Below are positions 44,415 to 52,983 of a stretch of DNA of 64,000 nucleotides, piece after piece (the first letter of the stretch is position 1; each line of letters starts with the position of its first letter). The DNA lies in NCBI GenBank assembly GCA_946892665.1, contig CAMPOT010000002.1:1-64000 (forward strand), given 5' to 3'. Source of the stretch: Chryseobacterium sp. Marseille-Q5410 (GTDB lineage Bacteria; Bacteroidota; Bacteroidia; Flavobacteriales; Weeksellaceae). Position numbers and translations under genes: made by a program. The notes beneath the pieces are model-generated. The model saw only the letters and a list, made by a program, of their open reading frames with translations. It was not told where the DNA came from and searched no databases.

Positions 44415-45656
44415 CTATGCTTTTGTTTCAATAATTTTTTTCAAATCTCTCCAAAAATCGGGATAAGATTTTTCTACGACGTCTTCATTTTCAATGTTGA
44501 TTTCTTTAACCAAACAAAAAGGAGCAAAACTCATTGCCATCCTGTGATCGTTGTAGGTTGCGATCGAAATATTTTCGTTGGGTTCAAAAAATTTTACAGA
44601 AACGATAGAGTCATCGGTGATTTCAGAAATACAACCTATTTTGAATAATTCATTTTTCAATGCTAAAAGTCGATCCGTTTCTTTTACTTTCAATGTTTCC
44701 AAACCGGTAATTTCAAACGGAATTTTCAAAGCGGTTGCCGTTACACAAAGCGTTTGCGCAATATCCGGACAATCGTTCATGTTTAAAACAATCTTATCAG
44801 GGTAATTGAAATAATGTTCCGGAAGCAGTGAAATTTTCGCTTCAGCTCCTTCCGAAATCGTATTCACCCCGAAAAAGTCCCAATAGATTTCTCTTAACGC
44901 TGAATCACCTTGAAGTGAATAAGGTTTGAAGCTTTTCAAATTAATGATTTCTCTGGAAATTGCTGCCAAAGAATAGAAATACGAGGCGGAACTCCAATCG
45001 CTTTCCACGATAAAAGGAATGTTTTGCAGATGTTTTTCGATATGATTATTCGAATCCATCGGCTCAATTTTGATGGTATTTCCCTCCCAATGATTTACAA
45101 TTCCTACTGTGCGGAGAATTTTTAAGGTCATCTCCAAATAAGGTTTGGAAGTAACTTTCCCTTCCAAAATTATTTCTAAACCGTTTTCCAACTTTGCACC
45201 GATGAGCATTAAGGAGGAAATAAACTGGCTCGAAATATTGGCAGAAATGGTTACTGTATTTTTTTCGATTTTTTTTCCTGTTATTTTTAATGGGGGAAAA
45301 CCTTCTTTTTCAAGGTAAGAAATATCGCCTCCTAACGCTCTTAAAGCATCTACCAAATGTTGTATTGGTCTTTGTTTCATTCTTTCGGAACCGGTTAAAA
45401 CTACCGTTCTTCCTTCCTGAATCGAAAAATATGAAGTAAGGAAGCGCATCGCTGTTCCGGCATGATGAATGTCGATGATTTGCGAATTGCTGTTCAAAGC
45501 TTTTTCAAGCAATTGCGTATCTTGAGAGTTTGACAGATTTTTGATTTCAATATTGTCGAAGAGTTGATGCAGAATCAATAAGCGATTCGAAATACTTTTC
45601 GAACCGCTGATTTCTATCGTTTGGTTTCCTATTAATTTAGAGTTTTTTAATAGCAT
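44415..45656 (-). CDS. aroA: 3-phosphoshikimate 1-carboxyvinyltransferase (EPSP synthase)
   Basis: 413 residues, the two-domain EPSP synthase that joins phosphoenolpyruvate to shikimate 3-phosphate. Seen: SGSKSISNRLLIL (phosphate-binding SKS), HHAGTAMRFLTSYFS (the AGTxxR segment), RPIQHLVDALRALGG, ISSQFISSLML, ESDWSSASYFYSLAA and YNDHRMAMSFAPF with the C-terminal DHR. It is slightly shorter than the usual ~430 residues. It is part of a minus-strand run after the MazG-like gene. Confidence 0.93.
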   Translation of the reverse strand: MLLKNSKLIGNQTIEISGSKSISNRLLILHQLFDNIEIKNLSNSQDTQLLEKALNSNSQIIDIHHAGTAMRFLTSYFSIQEGRTVVLTGSERMKQRPIQHLVDALRALGGDISYLEKEGFPPLKITGKKIEKNTVTISANISSQFISSLMLIGAKLENGLEIILEGKVTSKPYLEMTLKILRTVGIVNHWEGNTIKIEPMDSNNHIEKHLQNIPFIVESDWSSASYFYSLAAISREIINLKSFKPYSLQGDSALREIYWDFFGVNTISEGAEAKISLLPEHYFNYPDKIVLNMNDCPDIAQTLCVTATALKIPFEITGLETLKVKETDRLLALKNELFKIGCISEITDDSIVSVKFFEPNENISIATYNDHRMAMSFAPFCLVKEINIENEDVVEKSYPDFWRDLKKIIETKA

Positions 45657-45671
45657 CTTGAAAGTGAATGG

Positions 45672-45998
45672 TTATTTCAGTTTTTGATTATTTTGGTGTC
45701 GATCGGCGTCTCGTTCTGTTTTTATTTTCATTTTTTTATCAAAAGCGGCTTGCAAATCGGTTCCGGTTTGGTTCGCCAAACATAAAGTCACAAATAAGAC
45801 ATCGGCAAGTTCTTCGCCCAAATCTTTCGTTTTGTCGCTCTCCTTTTCACTTTGTTCACCGTATCTTCTTGCGATAATTCTGGCCACTTCGCCAACTTCT
45901 TCGGTGAGCATCGCCATATTGGTGAGCTCGTTGAAATAACGAACACCGATGGTTTTTACCCATTCATCAACTTCCTTTTGGAGTTTGGTAATTTCCAT
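45672..45998 (-). CDS. MazG-like nucleotide pyrophosphohydrolase
   Basis: 108 residues, one MazG-type helical domain. The metal-binding pattern EEVGEVARIIARRYG (ExxE) and DLGEELADVLFVTLCLAN (ExxD) is intact. Such small all-alpha NTP pyrophosphohydrolases hydrolyse nucleoside triphosphates, often damaged or dCTP-like ones, releasing pyrophosphate. It lies 15 bases before aroA and four after a lipoprotein gene, apparently in one transcript. Confidence 0.88.
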   Translation of the reverse strand: MEITKLQKEVDEWVKTIGVRYFNELTNMAMLTEEVGEVARIIARRYGEQSEKESDKTKDLGEELADVLFVTLCLANQTGTDLQAAFDKKMKIKTERDADRHQNNQKLK

Positions 45999-46002
45999 AA
46001 TT

Positions 46003-47385
46003 TTATTGATAAGCGCCTACGGTTGGGGAAGATGTTCGAGAGTTTTTTACAAAATCCAGCGGAAACATCGCTGCTACTGCTAAGTTTGCTTTGCCTTTCG
46101 CAGGAGAATCGTCTTTTACCCTTAGATTTAATTTTTGAGTAAAATAATTCACGAATTTAGGATCTTCATTTTTAATGGAATTTGAAGTGGCATAATTTGC
46201 GTTTGCACCATATTTTAATAAAGAATAATTGAATTCTGTAGTGAAAGTTTGTCCGGAAGTTTGTTTCAATTCCACCATGTTTTCAGCATTTCCGTAAATG
46301 ATGGAATTGTTGATTTTTAAAGTTAAAGGTCCGTTTTCTAAAGCCGTTCCATTCTGGTACTCGTTTGTTGCGTAAATTCCTAATCCCGGCAATGCGGAAC
46401 TGAAATCCCAGTAATTTGCTAACGTGGAATGTGCGATATTGTAATTTCCACCTTTGAAAATTCCCAAATCTGCTTCTCCACAATTATTCATTACCAGATT
46501 GGATGCATTGATTATTGAATTCACAGCGAAAATTCCATATTCCTGGTGAGTATGAATGATGGTATTTTTAATATTGGCTTGCGTTTCGGTCATTTCCAAG
46601 CCTCGCGTTCCGCCGAAAACTTTAGCATAATTCATTTCCAATCTAGCTCCGGTATCAAAAGAAATTCCGTTCCAGTTTTTAGGGATCGTATCGTATCTGG
46701 CGTCGTTTCTATCTCCACGGAAGGTTACTTCTTCATTTAAATCGCCTGTAACATTTAGTGTTGCATTTTTAGAGATTTTCAAACCACTATTTTTATGGAA
46801 ATATACTTTGGTTCCTTTTTCAATATTCAATGTTTTTCCGGCTTCTAAGGTAAGATCGCCGAAAATAATTTTCGCTTTTTCGTTGGTCCAGTTCGTGTTT
46901 TCTGCTAAAACATTCGGGTTACTATCCGTTTGGATGAAAAATTCTGCATCTTGAACCACTGAAAACAAAGTTACGTGCTGGTTTCCAGCCGGCGTTTGGA
47001 AATTAATTCGATCTTCGGCAATCGCTTCTGTAGAATTTGCTACTGGTGCAATTTCAACAAAGATATAAAGACTGTCGTTTTTTCTAAGTGGAACATTTGT
47101 GAAGTCGGTTCCCGCTTTTCCGTCAACATTGATTCTATATAAAGAAGAGGATCCGTTCTCCAAAGAAATTTTAGGAATCATCACATCTTTATCTTCGGTA
47201 TTGTAGATTTTCACAGCGTAAGTTTCAGATCGAACTTGATTGTAAACGGTATCGCAAAAAACGGTATCGGCAGAAAAACGAAGCAATTGCGAAGGACTTT
47301 CAAAATTGATATCGTCCCTGTTACAAGCAACAGCTGTTAAAAGAAACCAGAAAGAAAGTGCGAATATGAATTTTAATTTATTCAT
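46003..47385 (-). CDS. Beta-helix lipoprotein of unknown function
   Basis: 460 residues. The lipoprotein signal ends LLTAVACNRD with lipidated Cys at about 21. The N-terminal 150 residues are an Ig-like domain (VFCDTVYNQVRSETYAVKIYN, VPLRKNDSLYIFVEIAP). The C-terminal part shows parallel beta-helix periodicity: GTKVYFHKNSGLKISKNATLNVTG, WNGISFDTGARLEMNYAKVFGG, then repeated short Asn/Thr turns. It probably sits on the outer or inner membrane facing the periplasm or surface. No catalytic residues are apparent. It is the first gene of the minus-strand run that continues with the MazG-like gene and aroA. Confidence 0.75.
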   Translation of the reverse strand: MNKLKFIFALSFWFLLTAVACNRDDINFESPSQLLRFSADTVFCDTVYNQVRSETYAVKIYNTEDKDVMIPKISLENGSSSLYRINVDGKAGTDFTNVPLRKNDSLYIFVEIAPVANSTEAIAEDRINFQTPAGNQHVTLFSVVQDAEFFIQTDSNPNVLAENTNWTNEKAKIIFGDLTLEAGKTLNIEKGTKVYFHKNSGLKISKNATLNVTGDLNEEVTFRGDRNDARYDTIPKNWNGISFDTGARLEMNYAKVFGGTRGLEMTETQANIKNTIIHTHQEYGIFAVNSIINASNLVMNNCGEADLGIFKGGNYNIAHSTLANYWDFSSALPGLGIYATNEYQNGTALENGPLTLKINNSIIYGNAENMVELKQTSGQTFTTEFNYSLLKYGANANYATSNSIKNEDPKFVNYFTQKLNLRVKDDSPAKGKANLAVAAMFPLDFVKNSRTSSPTVGAYQ

Positions 47386-47464
47386 TGAATTGGGAAATAG
47401 ATATAGTTTTCAAATTTAATTAAAATAGTTGAACCTAAAAATTTAAAAATTATCAAACTGAGTA

Positions 47465-47495
47465 TTTGCAGATTAAAAAAATAATTGTACTTTTG
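47465..47495 (+). promoter_or_regulatory. Promoter of rpmE2
   Basis: TTTG (47465-47468), a 19-base spacer and TACTTTTG (47488-47495): a near-perfect Bacteroidota promoter about 74 bases before the L31 start, leaving an untranslated leader. Confidence 0.85.
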
Positions 47496-47568
47496 CGGTC
47501 TAAAAATTAGCAGAGGAATATCCATTACTACTTCTGAAGCAAAACTTTAATTTATTAAAATTTTTATT

Positions 47569-47820
47569 ATGAAAAACGGAATCCACCCGGAAAATTATAG
47601 ACTTGTTGTTTTCAAAGACATGAGTAACGACGAGGTATTTCTTTGCAAATCTACAGCAGATACCAGAGATACCATCGAATATGAAGGAGAAACCTACCCA
47701 TTAATCAAAATGGAAATCTCTTCAACTTCTCACCCTTTTTACACTGGTAAAGTGAAATTGGTTGATACTGCAGGTAGAGTTGATAAATTTATGAACAAAT
47801 ACAAAAAATTCTCTAAATAA
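47569..47820 (+). CDS. rpmE2: 50S ribosomal protein L31 type B
   Basis: 83 residues. [28 protein letters not shown] and [26 protein letters not shown] are the L31 hallmarks. It lacks the CxxC zinc pair of type A L31, so it is the zinc-independent type B form. It is monocistronic, with its own promoter and terminator. Confidence 0.96.
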   Translation: MKNGIHPENYRLVVFKDMSNDEVFLCKSTADTRDTIEYEGETYPLIKMEISSTSHPFYTGKVKLVDTAGRVDKFMNKYKKFSK

Positions 47821-47843
47821 TTTTAGAGGTTTTTACCAATATT

Positions 47844-47875
47844 AAAGTCTTTCAGGTTTCTGAAAGGCTTTTTTT
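47844..47875 (+). terminator. Terminator of rpmE2
   Basis: AAAG-CTTTCAG type arms at 47844-47855 and 47860-47871 pair (one T/G wobble) around GTTT, then T7. Confidence 0.85.
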
Positions 47876-47929
47876 ATTGTAATTTTGGAGTTTATTATTT
47901 AATAGTTTCATCAAAAAATTTGTTAATAA

Positions 47930-49093
47930 ATGGCCCAGCTTGTTTTTTCCGACGCCCAATTTTGGGAAGATTTTTTACCGCTTACTTTCACAAGACCTGT
48001 TGCAGAAATGCGTTGCGGAATCCTCACTTTTGCAGAAAGGTGGCAGAAATTATTACAGATCGATGAGGTTTCCTATATCACTGAAGATTATTTGCAAGAA
48101 AAATTCAAGAAGCCCGAAGCAGCAGAAAGTATATTCATTGTTTCCAATTTTCTTCCAAGTGATGAGGTTTTGCAGCAAATTAAAGGTTTAAAATTGGGTG
48201 AGGCTTTGGTTTATGAAAACGAACTATTGGTTGCCAGAATCAATATGGAGAAATTTTCTTTAAATCAAATCGAGAAGATGACAGATATCCATGAAGGTGT
48301 TCTTATGTTCAAGCAGCCAACGGATTTATTTTCATTCAATGAAAAAGCCATAGATTTCGATTTTGAGTTGCTGACCAAAGGTAGAGTTTCAGAGAAACTT
48401 TCCGCTACCAATGGTTTTCTAGGTGATGTTAATGATTTGTTTATTGAAGAAGGCGCAAATGTCGAATTTTCAACTTTAAATACCAAAACCGGAAAAATTT
48501 ATATTGGCAAAAATGCTGAAGTGATGGAAGGTTGTAATCTTCGCGGTCCAATCGCGCTTTGCGATGATTCCAAATTTAATTTAGGGGCGAAAATTTATGG
48601 TGCTACAACCATCGGCCCTCATTGTAAAGTAGGGGGCGAAGTGAATAATATCGTGATTTTCGGATATTCGAATAAAGGTCATGATGGTTTTGTAGGTAAT
48701 TCAGTCATTGGTGAATGGTGTAATTTGGGTGCAGATACGAATTCCTCCAATTTAAAAAATAATTACGCTGAAGTAAAACTTTGGAATTACCGAGCCAAAA
48801 GGTTTGTAAATACAGGGCTGCAATTTGCAGGACTCATTATGGGTGATCATTCCAAAACCGCGATCAATACTCAGCTTAATACAGGAACTGTGGTTGGCGT
48901 TGCCGCCAATATTTTCAAAAGCGGATTTCCACCGAACCTGATCGAAAACTTTTCCTGGGGAGGAATGAAAGGCGATGAAAAATTTAAATTAGAAAAAGCG
49001 TACGAAGTTGCAGAATTGGCGATGGCTAGACGAAAAGTTACGTTCACCGATTTGGATCGCAATATCTTAAAATACATTTACAGCGAATTTTAA
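47930..49093 (+). CDS. GlmU-family putative sugar-phosphate nucleotidyltransferase
   Basis: 387 residues. The N-terminal half resembles a nucleotidyltransferase domain (LVFSDAQFWEDFLPLTFTRPVAEMRCGILTF, in place of the usual GxGTR loop). The C-terminal half is a left-handed beta-helix acyltransferase-like region (KIYIGKNAEVMEGCNLRGPIAL, KIYGATTIGPHCKVGGEVNN, VIGEWCNLGADTNSSNLKNNY). This layout matches the Bacteroidota GlmU-like family (putative sugar nucleotidyltransferase). Reaction is not proven. The classic pyrophosphorylase LxAGxGTRM loop is not visible, so nucleotidyl activity is uncertain. Confidence 0.8.
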   Translation: MAQLVFSDAQFWEDFLPLTFTRPVAEMRCGILTFAERWQKLLQIDEVSYITEDYLQEKFKKPEAAESIFIVSNFLPSDEVLQQIKGLKLGEALVYENELLVARINMEKFSLNQIEKMTDIHEGVLMFKQPTDLFSFNEKAIDFDFELLTKGRVSEKLSATNGFLGDVNDLFIEEGANVEFSTLNTKTGKIYIGKNAEVMEGCNLRGPIALCDDSKFNLGAKIYGATTIGPHCKVGGEVNNIVIFGYSNKGHDGFVGNSVIGEWCNLGADTNSSNLKNNYAEVKLWNYRAKRFVNTGLQFAGLIMGDHSKTAINTQLNTGTVVGVAANIFKSGFPPNLIENFSWGGMKGDEKFKLEKAYEVAELAMARRKVTFTDLDRNILKYIYSEF

Positions 49094-49143
49094 AATAATT
49101 TAGCATGATCTGAATTTCATTTTCGCCCTAAATTTGGAATTCT

Positions 49144-49151
49144 TATCTTTG
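49144..49151 (+). promoter_or_regulatory. -7 box candidate for the TrhO-like gene
   Basis: TATCTTTG fits TAnnTTTG, 34 bases before the start codon. No well-placed TTTG at -33. Confidence 0.5.
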
Positions 49152-49185
49152 CAATATTATTATTCTCACTTAAAACGTTTATAGC

Positions 49186-50538
49186 ATGCAACTGTACAAC
49201 ACTTTAAGCGCAGAAGAAAGAGCTCAGCTTATTGATGAAGCCGGTAAGCAACGTCTTACTTTGTCTTTCTATGCGTACGCCAAAATCGAAAATCCAAAAC
49301 AATTTCGCGACGAATTATTCATTGCCTGGAATGCACTGGATGCGTTGGGCCGAATTTATGTAGCTCACGAAGGAATCAATGCGCAGATGAGTGTTCCTGC
49401 GGATAATTTTGATGCTTTCCGTGATACCCTGGACGCTTATGATTTTATGAAAGGTATCCGCTTAAATGTTGCTGTAGAACAGGACAATCATTCATTTTTA
49501 AAACTTACCATAAAAGTTAGAAATAAAATTGTTGCCGATGGTTTAAACGATGAAACTTTCGATGTTACCAATAAAGGGGTCCATTTGAAAGCTCGCGAAT
49601 TCAATACCTTGCTTGAAGATCCAAACACTATTGTAGTAGATTTTAGAAATCATTACGAAAGTGAAGTTGGTCATTTTCAAGGGGCAATTACTCCGGATGT
49701 TGAAACTTTTAGAGAAAGTTTACCCATCATCAATGAGCAACTTCAGGAATTTAAGGAGGATAAAAACCTTTTGATGTATTGTACCGGCGGAATACGTTGC
49801 GAAAAGGCGAGTGCTTATTTCAAACATCAAGGTTTTAAAAATGTTTTCCAGTTGGAAGGAGGAATTATAGAATATGCCCGTCAAATCAAAGAAGAAAACA
49901 TTGAAAGCAAATTTATTGGGAAAAATTTCGTTTTTGATCACCGTTTAGGTGAAAGAATTACCGACGATATCGTTTCGCAATGTCACCAATGTGGAAAACC
50001 TTGTGATAACCACACCAATTGTTATAATGATGCTTGCCATTTGCTATTCATTCAATGTGATGAATGTAAAGCTGCGATGGAAAACTGCTGTTCTACCGAA
50101 TGTTTAGAAATTATTCATTTACCGTTGGATGAACAAGCTAAATTGAGAAAAGGTTTACAGGTTGGGAACAAAATTTTCAAGAAAGGAAAATCGGAAGCGT
50201 TAAAATTCAAAAAATCCGGAGAATTACCACACAAGCCCTTAGCGAAAGTGGAAACCAAAAATATTCACCAAAAAATCGCCATCAAAAAAACATTGATTGG
50301 AAAAGCGGAGCATTATTACTCCAAATCGAACATTGCACAGTTTTTATTGGAAAATGAGTTGGAAGTAGGAGATAAGGTTCTTATTTCTGGTCCGACCACG
50401 GGAGAAAAGGAGTTGAACATTACGGAGATTTTCGTGAATGGACAACCTAATCAATCTGCCAATAAAGGTGATCAAATTACTTTCCTACTTCCTTTTAGAA
50501 TTCGCTTATCAGACAAATTATTTAAAATTTTGTCTTAA
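49186..50538 (+). CDS. trhO: tRNA uridine-34 hydroxylase TrhO with C-terminal extension
   Basis: 450 residues; E. coli TrhO (YceA) has about 350. TrhO uses O2 to make 5-hydroxyuridine at tRNA position 34. Seen: an N-terminal acylphosphatase-like part (FYAYAKIENPKQFRDEL, GRIYVAHEGINAQMSV), a rhodanese domain with VVDFRNHYESEVGHF and catalytic C199 in LMYCTGGIRCEKA, then a cysteine-rich segment with about ten Cys (CHQCGKPC...CDECKAAMENCC). The last ~80 residues (IGKAEHYYSKSNIAQFLL, ELEVGDKVLISGPTTGEKEL, ANKGDQITFLL) look like a translation-factor domain-2/U32-peptidase C-terminal beta-barrel, not part of E. coli TrhO. 5-FTHF cyclo-ligase follows after five bases. Confidence 0.88.
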   Translation: MQLYNTLSAEERAQLIDEAGKQRLTLSFYAYAKIENPKQFRDELFIAWNALDALGRIYVAHEGINAQMSVPADNFDAFRDTLDAYDFMKGIRLNVAVEQDNHSFLKLTIKVRNKIVADGLNDETFDVTNKGVHLKAREFNTLLEDPNTIVVDFRNHYESEVGHFQGAITPDVETFRESLPIINEQLQEFKEDKNLLMYCTGGIRCEKASAYFKHQGFKNVFQLEGGIIEYARQIKEENIESKFIGKNFVFDHRLGERITDDIVSQCHQCGKPCDNHTNCYNDACHLLFIQCDECKAAMENCCSTECLEIIHLPLDEQAKLRKGLQVGNKIFKKGKSEALKFKKSGELPHKPLAKVETKNIHQKIAIKKTLIGKAEHYYSKSNIAQFLLENELEVGDKVLISGPTTGEKELNITEIFVNGQPNQSANKGDQITFLLPFRIRLSDKLFKILS

Positions 50539-50543
50539 CTAAA

Positions 50544-51131
50544 ATGACAAAAAAAGAGATCAGAAAAAAATACACTGAAAAACGTAAAACCTTATCTCCG
50601 GATGAGGTTTTGCTGCTTTCTGAACGTATTTTTAGCAAACTTTTACAGTATTGCACCTTTAATGAAAATCAAAAAGTTCATTGTTTTTTACCTATTTTGA
50701 GTAAAAAGGAGGTTGATACACAGAAATTTATTCAGGAATTGCTCAAAAGAAAAGTTAGAGTTTTTGTTCCAAAAATTGTTGATGAAAAATTGATTTCTGT
50801 TGAAATTAATTCTAAAACCGATTTTATAAAAAACCATTGGGGAATTCCGGAACCGGAAAGCGACCAAGATTCTGGCGAGGAAGATTTTGATTTTGTGATT
50901 ACTCCGTTATTGTATTGTGATTGTAAAGGAAATAGAGTAGGTTACGGAAAAGGTTATTATGATTCTCTTTTCGAAAAAATAAATTCAAATGCTCAAAGAA
51001 TTGGTGTTAATTTTTTTAATCCTGATGAAATTGTCGATGATATTTGGGAGGGTGATATTGCTTTAGATTATTTGGTGACGCCGACTGCAGTGCTGTCTTT
51101 TGGTGACGGCAAGTCAAAATCAACGAAGTAG
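50544..51131 (+). CDS. 5-formyltetrahydrofolate cyclo-ligase
   Basis: 195 residues. It converts 5-formyl-THF to 5,10-methenyl-THF with ATP. Seen: MTKKEIRKKYTEKRKTLS (the basic N-terminal helix), HCFLPILSKKEVDT, WGIPEPE, and DFVITPLLYCDCKGNRVGYGKGYYDSL, the phosphate loop of the family. It follows the TrhO-like gene closely. Its last 64 bases overlap a convergent lipoprotein gene on the other strand. Confidence 0.92.
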   Translation: MTKKEIRKKYTEKRKTLSPDEVLLLSERIFSKLLQYCTFNENQKVHCFLPILSKKEVDTQKFIQELLKRKVRVFVPKIVDEKLISVEINSKTDFIKNHWGIPEPESDQDSGEEDFDFVITPLLYCDCKGNRVGYGKGYYDSLFEKINSNAQRIGVNFFNPDEIVDDIWEGDIALDYLVTPTAVLSFGDGKSKSTK

Positions 51132-51649
51132 AATTTAAATTCTTTTTTAAATTTCACCGGAGAGGGTTTAAGTATATATTGTGCGTTTTTCTCGAATTTT
51201 CCTATCAGTTTATCTTTTTGATCGAAATATTCTACGTCGAATTTTGCAAAATCTAAAGTGTCTTGGCCTTTAATGTGCTTTTGTACAAAGATATTTCCAA
51301 CCTTTGCTGTTTTTACTTTGAAACTATCAAGCTGCGTAAGAATAGGTTTGAGTTTATTCGAATCGTTTTCACTAAAATAACTTTGCATTTGCGCATAAAT
51401 TACAGAATCTATTTCGGTATCGCGGTTTCCGGAAGTATACAGTGTTGAAAGATCCAATAATTCCTGGATTTTTTGTTTCGTGATAAAAGAAATCGCCTGT
51501 GCACTATCCATTTTTGTCACCGGATAGGAGACTTTGTTATTATTGTTTCTTATTTTTTCCAAATCGGAAACTTCAGTGCTTTCTTTTTTGCAAGAAAATA
51601 CAAATAAGAGAGCGAAAATAATCAGCAATAGGTTAATTTTTTTCTTCAT
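51068..51649 (-). CDS. Hypothetical lipoprotein overlapping the cyclo-ligase gene
   Basis: 193 residues from the Met at 51649. The signal MKKKINLLLIIFALLFVFSCKKE gives a lipidated Cys near position 20. The rest is a helical/beta mixture with no known motif (VTKMDSAQAISFITKQKIQELLDL, LDSFKVKTAKVGNIFVQKHIKGQ). Its C-terminal 20 codons lie antisense to the end of the 5-FTHF cyclo-ligase gene. It is downstream of a one-TM protein gene whose stop it overlaps, so the two are probably translated from the same mRNA. Function unknown. Confidence 0.65.
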   Translation of the reverse strand: MKKKINLLLIIFALLFVFSCKKESTEVSDLEKIRNNNNKVSYPVTKMDSAQAISFITKQKIQELLDLSTLYTSGNRDTEIDSVIYAQMQSYFSENDSNKLKPILTQLDSFKVKTAKVGNIFVQKHIKGQDTLDFAKFDVEYFDQKDKLIGKFEKNAQYILKPSPVKFKKEFKFYFVDFDLPSPKDSTAVGVTK

Positions 51650-52838
51650 CAGTATCAATTTTAAATTTTATCATTACAATTTTTCCAGATTTATCCGCTT
51701 GCGTATCAATTACCTCTAGGTTTTCAAGCGAAGTGGAAGGTAAAGTGACGAGATTGATGTACCGTTGTTTATCCATGGTTTCTACTCCATAAAATTGATT
51801 GTCGAAAACTTGATATATTAAAGCATTGTCATTAATTAAATAGCTTAGGCTCTCTCTCTTTTTCTTTAAATCTTTCAATGACTTGGAATAATAAAAGAGC
51901 ATAATCGCATAATCGTTTGGTTTCAGTTCGATATTTTCAGCTTCTGGAGCAGTTTCTAAATTTCTTTGGATCGTGTCCCTTTTATAGTATGGAGACGAAA
52001 CGACCATGGTTAATGATTTAGATTTTGTTGTATAAACAAACGGCTCATTAGGTTTTGCAACGTATAAAATTGGGGATTCATTTTCTTTCAGTATCTGTAC
52101 TTGCAATTCTGCATTGATTTTTGAGTTTCGGTCAGCATCTATAAAGCTATAGTAGTATTTTTTGCTGAACAATTCATCTTTGAAACCCAAAAGCCCAACC
52201 AAAACAGCAAGAACTGCAGAAATTCCTAACCATAAATATTTTTTTACAAGAGAATAGGTCGAATTTTTTTCCTCCGTATCGTAAGTTTCTAAAGTGAGTT
52301 TATTTTCTATAACTGATTCATTATCAGCGGTGGTATTTTGTAAAACATCATTTTCACTAACTGATATGGCTGCATTTTCAGGAATTAGTGATGGAGTTTG
52401 TTCTACTTTTGAAACATCTTCCGAAATCTGAGGTTCTTTTTCACTTTTTTCAGTTTCTTCTGCTTTTGATTGGGTGAACGGTTCGTTTTCTTTCAAGATT
52501 TCATCTGCAAACAGATGGTTTTTTTTGAAATCATACCAAGACATGTAACCCGCATAAACAGAGAGAATGTTTAGCATGTCGATTCTCGGAAGTTTAGTAA
52601 CTGGGGAATTTTTAAAGTAGGTATAAAAAGATTTTTCACTAATGTTTCCTTTTGCCTTTTTTCGAAGATCTTCCTGGAAATATATAATGTCTATCCCTTT
52701 CCAATTCGAAATATCATCGAAAGAAGGGGTGTGATCGGCCAAATATTGGTTTTGAACTTCCGTTTTTAGCTGTTCAAAGTGTAATAAATCTAAATCGCTC
52801 AATTGCAAATTTTTACGTAATCTATTGATTGTCAACAT
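51633..52838 (-). CDS. One-TM protein with an N-terminal helical (HTH-like) region
   Basis: 401 residues, not assigned to a family. The first 110 residues are helical and contain SEKSFYTYFKN, LPRIDMLNILSVYAGYMSWYDFKK, a pattern I associate with a helix-turn-helix-like module in Bacteroidota signalling proteins. An acidic, low-complexity stretch follows (about 115-190), then one membrane helix (YLWLGISAVLAVLVGLLGF, about 203-221), then a ~180-residue presumably periplasmic beta domain. The layout suggests a transmembrane signalling protein. A perfect 21-bp palindrome sits over its promoter. Its stop overlaps the following lipoprotein gene by about 17 bases. Confidence 0.65.
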   Translation of the reverse strand: MLTINRLRKNLQLSDLDLLHFEQLKTEVQNQYLADHTPSFDDISNWKGIDIIYFQEDLRKKAKGNISEKSFYTYFKNSPVTKLPRIDMLNILSVYAGYMSWYDFKKNHLFADEILKENEPFTQSKAEETEKSEKEPQISEDVSKVEQTPSLIPENAAISVSENDVLQNTTADNESVIENKLTLETYDTEEKNSTYSLVKKYLWLGISAVLAVLVGLLGFKDELFSKKYYYSFIDADRNSKINAELQVQILKENESPILYVAKPNEPFVYTTKSKSLTMVVSSPYYKRDTIQRNLETAPEAENIELKPNDYAIMLFYYSKSLKDLKKKRESLSYLINDNALIYQVFDNQFYGVETMDKQRYINLVTLPSTSLENLEVIDTQADKSGKIVMIKFKIDTDEEKN

Positions 52839-52844
52839 CGGTTT

Positions 52845-52893
52845 TTTGTAAAACCGTTTTACAAATATATTACAATTAATTTTCTAACACAAA
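52845..52893 (-). promoter_or_regulatory. Promoter with overlapping 21-bp palindromic operator
   Basis: On the minus strand TTTG (52893-52890), a 20-base spacer and TATATTTG (52869-52862) form a full Bacteroidota promoter 24 bases before the start codon at 52838. TTTGTAAAAC-C-GTTTTACAAA at 52845-52865 is a perfect 10-bp inverted repeat with a one-base centre, covering the end of the -7 box and the expected start site: a strong operator candidate. Confidence 0.65.
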
Positions 52894-52983
52894 TTTAATT
52901 CTCAGTATACCTTTGTCCTGTTCAAAATGATAAACGAGAACAACGAAATTTAAAAATAACAAAACAATTAAATTTAATTTATT

